Source: Halocaridina rubra (lineage: Eukaryota > Arthropoda > Malacostraca > Decapoda > Atyidae). From it: DNA of 15,000 nucleotides. The translations under genes and the position numbers were made by a program. Location of the stretch: the NCBI GenBank assembly GCA_037179515.1, contig JAXCGZ010021341.1:1-15000 (forward strand), given 5' to 3'. Positions 8,249 to 15,000 of this stretch are shown piece after piece; positions within the stretch are counted from its first letter, which is position 1; each line of letters starts with the position of its first letter. The notes under the pieces were generated by a model. It was not told the origin of the DNA and searched no databases. It was given only the letters and a program-made list of their open reading frames with translations.

Positions 8249-9367
8249 CTATTGACAATCAGTGCCGGAAACAGCAGTTCAAATGGCACCGGGAAAAAAT
8301 ACCACATGGCATGATGGAACCATTTCATTGTCATACGACAATACCCGGCATCCATTTCACAAAAAGTAAGGAATAAAATATTAGTTTCTGTTTGGTATTT
8401 AAAACAGTGATGATAAAAATTATTGCATAAGTATTTATATTTTCATTAGTCTTATCTTCATGTTTATCAAGCAATATATATCTTAATCACATACAAATGA
8501 AAAGCTTTGACATTATAGTAGTGACAAACTTAAAACTGAATGAGACATGCAGAACGACTAACTATATATGGAAATCATGATAGTCCTTCAAGTAACAGTT
8601 GCTCAAAAAAGTGAAGAGAGTCCATTTGGGTATTGTCTGACTAGATAAAAGTTTAGAATCACAGCATTTACATGTCTAGGAAGAGGCTATTTAGAAAATA
8701 TCTGACTGTATAAGAATTTTGCAACTTAAAAACCAGGTTTATTTCTTATGAATAGGGGAGAACTGGTTCTATTTCTACATGTGTCTAGCTTAATGGAAGA
8801 GTATGGATAATTAGTCAATGGCAGCACTGTTGAATTTTTTACATAACATGTGGAAATCCAACGATATCTGGTAACTACACGTAGAGTTTTGTCCACAGAC
8901 GCAATCAGTTCTTCTTCGTCTGATTCATGAATACATATTTATGAGTACATAAATAGTAAAAATTTCATCATTTTATTTACCAAATAATACACAGAACTGC
9001 AAGGGTGTAGAATTCCATTCCTCACTGTCCATGGCTATGGACAAAAAAATCTACGTGCAGTTGCCAAATGTTGCCAGATATCCACGCTTGCAGATGAAAT
9101 TCTACAAAATGGTATCACTGGTCACTGGGCATGTAGTGTGGTTGTGAAATTACTGTCAAGGAAAGAGGTCAATAAATACACTTACCTTCAGGGATTTTAT
9201 CTGAGAACATAAAGACACTTTACCCTTGCACACAATTACTAACATCATCAGCTGGGGGAAACAAGATGGCACGGATGGTAAAGACATTCTTGCAATATCG
9301 ATAACTGAGCTACTTGCTACCATAGGGAACTTTAATGCAGTTAATTTTCTTCAGACAAGGGTCCTAA
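8249..9367 (-). other. Presumed intron upstream of the CAP exon, no certain exon
   Basis: AT-rich sequence. On the minus strand, GT and AG borders bracket 9186-9251 (acceptor TTGTTTCCCCCAG, donor GAAG|GTAAGTG) with an open 22-codon frame, but its sequence does not resemble the CAP segment expected before MVWAD. Otherwise nothing is recognised. Confidence 0.35.
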
Positions 9368-9433
9368 TCCCCCTTGTAGAGCGGGTGGCAAAGCAAAAGA
9401 ACACACCCTGACTACCAGCCAAAACACACCTCG
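9368..9433 (+). repeat. Short SINE-head-like repeat, copy 1
   Basis: CCCCCTTGTAGAGCGGGTGG, a run of AAGCAAAAGAACACAC, and CCAGCCAAAACACACCTC match 11148-11212 closely. The first third resembles the tRNA-like head of family B (CCCCTTATAAGG then GCGGCTGAGTCAAAGC), so it may be a head-only or diverged member of that family. Confidence 0.5.
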
Positions 9434-10533
9434 CTGCAGTTAAAGGCATCTGATTTCTTTTTCACGCTTTTGAAGAATTTCTTTCGCAGCATATATGTTA
9501 ATGATCATGATGATTGTGACTATCCTCTCACAGTAAAACAAGAACAGGAAACATATGGAATAAAGTAGAGATGAAGAGAGAAGAGAAAGTGTGTTTGGAG
9601 TATCACTGGTGTTAACATGATACAGTACAAGGAATGAGATGAGGTTAACATGCATGTCATTTCCTGCACGTTGCAAGAAGCTGATATTAAGCAATGAGAG
9701 CTCATGATGAATTGGGACCTGAATTTTTTATAGGTCCTAATTCTTTCAGTTGGGATATTATTGGCTACTGATAAAGGCCAAGCTCAAATTCTAACCTAAC
9801 CTAACCGCTGATAAAAGTCAGGTCTCAATTCTTCATGAGGTCCATAAGTTGTTTATTGAAATACTGACAGGTAGAAAAGGAATCAAAACAATTATTACTG
9901 AGTTACCTGCAAAAAGAAGTTGGCGTATGCTCAACCAAGAAAACAAGTGGGAAAAAATATTATTGTGAGAAACAGGTTGAAAAGACAGAAAAAAACAAGT
10001 TTAAATCAATAAGTGAAGAGGATATGGAGTCACGAGAAATAATGATGACAGGACTTTAAGGGCTGTCTTGAGCACTAATGTCCTATAATAAATGAAGAGT
10101 AGGAGGAAAGAAACCTTTATAGAAAGAAACAAAATTCTGAAAATAATCCATTAAATAAACGAATATGATTAAAACTACTTAGCAAGTAGCTAATATATGG
10201 TACTTTGTAGACAAAAATGGAAACGCTTGAAGATGTCAGTTTAAGAAACCATTGAAAAAAGAAGAGTTTTATAGCAAATAACTGGGTCATCTTTTTTAAA
10301 CAGGAGACTTGAGCATGCATATTTGGGGTAATCCATTTTTTTCTCTTTTGCAGTTATTTTCACTGACTTAAAATATAATGAACCGAATTGAAAAACATCT
10401 TGATATAAAAATACTGAATGTATGGATACGGTTTTACGTAAATGAAATTTTTAATACGCAGCAATGCCAATAAGAAGAACAACATGCATTATCACAAGGG
10501 CAGTTTTTTGTCTCGAACCTCATTAATTTTAAA
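9434..10533. other. AT-rich non-coding stretch with a telomere-like run
   Basis: No gene is recognised. CTAACCTAACCTAACC at 9791-9806 is three units of the arthropod telomere repeat in CCTAA orientation. It is flanked by two imperfect copies of a CTGATAAA[AG]..CTCAATTCT-like block (about 9768 and 9808). Confidence 0.4.
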
Positions 10534-11147
<614 letters not shown>

Positions 11148-11212
11148 CCCAATCTTTCTTGTTAGAGAGGTGGCCGAGCCAAAGAACACACATTCACAGG
11201 CCAAAACACATA
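11148..11212 (+). repeat. Short SINE-head-like repeat, copy 2
   Basis: CCCAATCTTTCTTGTTAGAG, then GGTGGCCGAGCC (a good Pol III A-box look-alike), AAAGAACACAC and CCAAAACACAT. It pairs with 9368-9433 and is followed within 30 bp by a family A copy in the opposite orientation. Confidence 0.5.
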
Positions 11213-11239
11213 TCGATCACTCATCATAGACCTAAGAGG

Positions 11240-11427
11240 TTCCGGTTTTACGTAACGGACTCCCTTTTCTACGAAGGGCTAGGACGGTTGCCTTCTTGCG
11301 AAGGACTTGTTTTGGCAGATGTAATCCCTACCCTGAGTGCATGCCCTTGCTAACCTCAGACCGTGAAGGGGCGCGAACCCTCGACCTGACGCCTCAGAGT
11401 CGCGGACGCTACCGCTTGAGCCAAGAG
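11240..11427 (-). repeat. tRNA-derived SINE-like repeat, family A, copy 2
   Basis: The minus strand has the head CTTGGCTCAAGCGGTAGCG (A-box region) and GGTCGAGGGTTCGCGCC (B-box region, close to GGTTCGANNCC). The body follows, with AACAAGTCCTTCGCAAGAAG, CCGTCCTAGCCCTTCGTAG and AAAGGGAGTCCGTTACGTAA. The seven-base direct repeat AAGAGGT occurs at 11234-11240 and 11423-11429 and could be a target-site duplication, although the second copy may belong to the head. It shares more identity with the 12715 copy than with the 6131 copy. Confidence 0.8.
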
Positions 11428-11759
11428 GTACGAAATACAAAACTATTCGGAATCACGATTCGAAACCACAACATAGCGACAATACATCAGTGCACATTGG
11501 GAATAACTACTATGCCACTGAAGATCTATAAACAGTCTTAGGTACCAGAAGCACAAAGATGTGAATTAAATGTACAGACAAAGCCACGAGTGAGGTCGGG
11601 AAGATGACGTAAAATAAACAGGCATTCAGTGCAATATAATACATATCTGTTACAGCACTTAGCAGACGCTTCCATGTTCCTTTAGAACTTTAGTGGTACA
11701 GGTAGTTACCCCCTATGCACAACGGCTGAATATCACTGTAAAGTGGGTTCGTATCATAT

Positions 11760-12053
<294 letters not shown>

Positions 12054-12298
12054 TACACACTATATGCTTATTTGAATATACACACACGTCCACTACAAAC
12101 ATATTTATATTACCCAATGATTTTCATTAAGGATCTGCAAAACACACAAAAATTAATTACCAAATTCTCAGATTAAATCACCAAATCTCTTTAAAACTCT
12201 ATCCCTATTCAACAATAACGAAAAAATTATCATCAGTAAAAAAAATAATTATCTGTGCATAGCACGATAATATCTATCTATATACATAAACAATTTTA

Positions 12299-12470
12299 CC
12301 CATATAAGGGGAATGGCTGAGTCAAGGCATAATACTTTGACTCTTTGGGATGAGAAAATACAGAGGAGAGATTCCCAGTCCCCTCGTTCCGCTCCAATTA
12401 GTCGACTCTTACGACACGCAGGGGAGCACGGGAGAAGTATTCTAGCCCCCCTCCCTCAGGGGTAATAAAT
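12299..12470 (+). repeat. SINE-like interspersed repeat, family B, copy 3
   Basis: The head CCCATATAAGGGGAATGGC then TGAGTCAAGGC, TTTGACTCTTTGGG, AGATTCCCAGTCCCCTCG, TAGTCGACTCTTACGACACG and an end with CCCCCCTCCCTCAGGGG that can fold as a small hairpin. It is the best preserved of the three copies at its 3' end. Confidence 0.75.
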
Positions 12471-12652
12471 GTGCAATATACGGTCAACTACAATTAAGTT
12501 GCAATAATCACACAAAACAATATAATTCTAAAATGCACCAAATTATTCACCATTTCTACAAGGCAGATATGGGTAGGAATGAGCAAACAAAAATTCAGAG
12601 ACTGTAAAAGTGAGTAAACTGATGCTCTCGAGATGCAATCTCATAACCGTTG

Positions 12653-12714
12653 AATAATCCTACGCTGTCGCATATAAGGTCGTAATAATTCTACGATATC
12701 GCAAATAAGGTTAT
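12653..12714. repeat. Two 31-bp imperfect tandem units
   Basis: Units starting at 12653 and 12684 share AATAAT[CT]CTACG[CA]T[GA]TCGCA[TA]ATAAGGT. The end of the second unit was duplicated on the other side of the SINE insertion at 12715. Confidence 0.6.
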
Positions 12715-12879
12715 TGTTGTTCTGGTTTTACGTCACGGACTCCCTTTTCTACCAAGGGCTAGGACGGTTGCCTTCTTGCGAAGGACTTGTTTTGGCAGGT
12801 GTAATCGTTACCCTGAGTGCATGCCCTTGCTAACCTCGAACCGTGACGGGGCGCGAACCCTCGACCTGACGCCTCAGTG
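12715..12879 (-). repeat. tRNA-derived SINE-like repeat, family A, copy 3, with a 16-bp target-site duplication
   Basis: Flanked by a perfect 16-bp direct repeat, TCGCAAATAAGGTTAT, at 12699-12714 and 12880-12895. This is the hallmark of insertion by LINE-type target-primed reverse transcription. On the minus strand the element keeps the B-box region (GGTCGAGGGTTCGCGCC) and the whole body, and ends CGTAAAACCAGAACAACA. Compared with the copy at 11240 it lacks about 20 bases of the head, so it is slightly 5' truncated. Very high similarity to the 11240 copy suggests fairly recent activity. Confidence 0.88.
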
Positions 12880-13218
12880 TCGCAAATAAGGTTATAAATA
12901 AACTTATTCACACACTATATGTCTCCCACACCCACTTCCACTCCCACCTAGCCAACCTCGCATCCCTTTACAAAAACTAAAATCGACATTCCGATCTTTC
13001 TTGTTCTTCCACACCCAAAATCCATTTTTTTATATCTCTAAATTTCTCAACTCAATTCTTCTCGACAGAGCTAAGGAAACTGTCCTGGCGTAAACAGAAA
13101 AGCTTTTTCCACTGTAATTTAATCTCTTCTGTTAGTTTTTAAGATTGTACATGTTGAAGACTTATACTTTCTCTCTGCAGTGTTACCTATAGAAAAGTAA
13201 GCCAATTATTAAATTCTT

Positions 13219-14272
13219 AGCAATTGTTTGAGCAGTATAATAAGAATGAGACGAGCGCCAAAAGGTCAATGTTTAGGTACACAAGAGCAGGCAATGCACC
13301 TGCAGAGTCCAAGAATGATTAGCAAGTGTCTGAGCAACATAATAAGAATGAGCAGGAGTGCCAAAAGGTTAGTGTTTAGGTAAATAAAAGCAGAAACTGC
13401 ACCTGCAGAGTCCTAGAATTATAAGTCTAGAGCCCAATTTAATTATTAGCAAGTATCTGAGCAGCATAATGAGAATGAGCAGGAGTGCCAAAAGGTCAAT
13501 ATTTAGGTATACAAGAGCAGGCAAGGCACTTGCAGAGACCAAGAATGAGATGTCTTGAGCCCAACTTAATTGTAAGCAATTGTCTGAGCAGCATAATAAG
13601 AATGAACAGGAATGCCAAAAGGTCAATGCGTAGGTATAAAGAGCAGACAAGGGACTTGCAGACTGCAAGAATGAGAATCCTAGATCCCAATTCAATTCTT
13701 AGCAAGTGTCTGAGCAGTATAATAAGAATGAGCAAAAGGGCCAAAGGTCAATGTTTAGGTAAACAAGAGCAGGCAAGGCACTTGCAGAGTGCAAGAGTGA
13801 GGTGTGTAGAGCCCACTATAAATTGTTAGCATGTGTCTGAGAAGTCTGATTAGAATGAGCAGGAGTGCCAAAGGACAATGTATATTCCTAGAGCCCAATT
13901 TAATTGTTAGCAACTGTCTGAATAGATTAATAAGAATGAGCAGGAGTGCCAAAAGGTCAACGTATAAGTATACAAGAGCAGGCAAGGCACTTGCAGAGTG
14001 CAAGAATGAGATGTCTACAGCTCAATTTAATAGTTAGCAACTGTCTAAATAGTTGAATAAGAATGAGCAGGAGTGCCAAAGGTCAATGTATAAGTATACA
14101 AGAGCTGGCAAGGCACTTGCAGAGTCCAATAATGAGATGTCTAGAGCCCAATTTAAGTGTTAGCAACTGTCTGAATAGTTTAATAAGAATGAGCAGGAGT
14201 GCCAAAAGGTCAATGTTTAGGTATACAAGAGCAGGCAAGACACTTGCAGAGTGCAAGAATGAGAGTTCTCTC
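13219..14272. repeat. Minisatellite, period about 127 bp, nine units
   Basis: The anchor AGCAANTGTCTGAGCAG (with variants) begins at 13219, 13321, 13448, 13575, 13701, 13828, 13909, 14036 and 14162. Spacings are mostly 126-128, with shortened units of 102 (first) and 81 (sixth). Each unit carries AATAAGAATGAGCAGGAGTG, CCAAAAGGTCAATGTTTAGG, ACAAGAGCAGGCAAGGCAC, TTGCAGAGTGCAAGAATGAG and AGAGCCCAATTTAATTGTTA. Several frames stay open across one to three units on both strands because the unit has few stops. They change frame with unit length, so coding is doubtful. Confidence 0.93.
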
Positions 14273-14573
14273 AAGGAACCAATGTAGTGGCAGATTTCTC
14301 TCCAGAAGTACACATAAATGGTGTGATAAGAGAGAGTGATATGTCTTCTTTTAAAATTCAAGGGTGGCCTTCAGGTCTACGGGCAAAGTAACGCATAGAA
14401 GTAATTCCACGATTTTTGAAATATGATTATCTGCTAAAGAAGAGTGAGCCACTATTAACAAGTCTAACTGTCATCCGTTTCATTAATATTTTTTTCTATG
14501 TTTTGGAGGGGGGCGTGCAGAGGGTCGGGTCTTCATTCAAATCAAATGGGTATATGACTAAATCTGCTCTGGA
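14273..14573. other. Non-coding stretch, nothing recognised
   Basis: This follows the minisatellite and leads into a short ATT-rich patch (about 14574-14602). No feature is supported. Confidence 0.4.
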
Positions 14574-14607
14574 ATTATTATTACTATTATTATTGCTATT
14601 ATCATTC

Positions 14608-14738
14608 CACCACAGTCTGAGGTTAGTAAGGGCATTCATACAGGGTAATGGTCATACTTGCCAAAACCAATGTCCTTCGAAGGAGGGCGCCGTCCTAGCC
14701 CTTGATAAAAAGGAAGTCCGTGACGTATTAACCGATCA
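14608..14738 (+). repeat. SINE-like repeat, family A, copy 4, 5' truncated, tail continuing into (ATT)n
   Basis: This copy is in the opposite orientation to the other three. It starts at AGTCTGAGGTTAGTAAGGGC (body), lacks the tRNA-like head, and ends GGAAGTCCGTGACGTATTAA followed by CCGATCACA and then (ATT)n. Because the tail end of the element abuts the microsatellite, the array probably grew from the SINE's simple-sequence 3' tail. Confidence 0.75.
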
Positions 14739-14873
<135 letters not shown>

Positions 14874-14934
14874 CATCCTCGGCTCCAACCTGTCTGCGTC
14901 CACCCCCCAATCGAATGGGGATTTGGCACATCAA

Positions 14935-15000
14935 ACCACAAAAACAGCACTTGGAATCCGCACTTGAAAAAGCACATAGCTAAGCTTGAAAAAGTTCAAA
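14935..15000 (+). mobile_element. Fragment of a non-LTR retrotransposon reverse transcriptase (C-terminal part), cut by the window edge
   Basis: The frame ending at 15000 reads STWNPHLKKHIAKLEKVQ. This resembles the conserved segment after the polymerase palm in Jockey/CR1/I-type LINEs, W-[NS]-P-[YH]-L-K-K-[DH]-I-x-x-L-E-x-V-Q-R-R. The match starts abruptly at about 14945, after unrelated sequence. The rest of the element would lie to the right. Only about 18 residues support this. Confidence 0.5.

Noticed and set aside
9032..9148. Short plus-strand frame MAMDKKIYVQLPNVARYPRL and onward
   Set aside because: Protein-like in appearance, but only 38 codons, with no recognised family and no splice or neighbour support.
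11159..11541. Plus-strand frames with EGARTLDLTPQS-like sequence
   Set aside because: They lie over the antisense strand of a family A SINE-like copy; the peptide is read from the tRNA-like head.

Overview
The window looks like nuclear DNA from an arthropod, most likely a decapod crustacean. The points in favour are AT-rich sequence, long perfect microsatellites ((AG)n, (AT)n, (ATT)n), tRNA-derived SINE-like repeats in several copies, two minisatellites, decayed non-LTR retrotransposon pieces, short TTAGG-type telomere-like stretches, and coding sequence broken into small exons with GT/AG borders. No bacterial operon, ribosome binding site or CRISPR structure is seen. The species cannot be fixed from the sequence alone.

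Left end (1-1300): a short open frame of unknown identity runs in from the left edge to a stop at 146. A broken copy of a SENP8/NEDP1-type deneddylase (C48 cysteine peptidase) follows on the plus strand at about 305-932. It carries two in-frame stops and at least one frameshift, and Arg stands where the catalytic Cys should be.

Centre (about 4168-8248, minus strand): the main gene is a CAP-superfamily (CRISP/SCP/venom allergen 5-like) protein. Two exons are clear: 8148-8248 carries the end of the CAP core, and 5916/5930-6033 carries the closing C-terminal part. They join in perfect phase at GT-AG borders. Upstream exons are not recognised and may lie beyond the right edge. The 3' end has two competing models. 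In one the gene stops at 5916, with an AATAAA on the minus strand at 5772-5777. In the other, a phase-compatible GC-AG intron joins it to a 401-bp exon (4168-4568) encoding a His/Met/Pro-rich tail. The introns hold SINE-like copies and the 5' part of a non-LTR retroelement whose short frame has a 2A-like motif (DxExNPGP).

Repeats: a 113-bp minisatellite at 3190-3745; a 127-bp minisatellite at 13219-14272; (AG)n at 1525-1631; (AT)n at 10534-10664 and 11762-12045; (ATT)n at 14739-14872. SINE-like family A has copies at 6131, 11240, 12715 and 14608, one of them flanked by a 16-bp perfect direct repeat. Family B has copies at 1296, 6711 and 12299. A shorter head-like repeat lies at 9368 and 11148. 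A reverse-transcriptase C-terminal fragment runs off the right edge.

No functional pathway links the genes. The window is one probable live gene (CAP), one dead gene (SENP8-like), and a dense field of retroelement and satellite debris.
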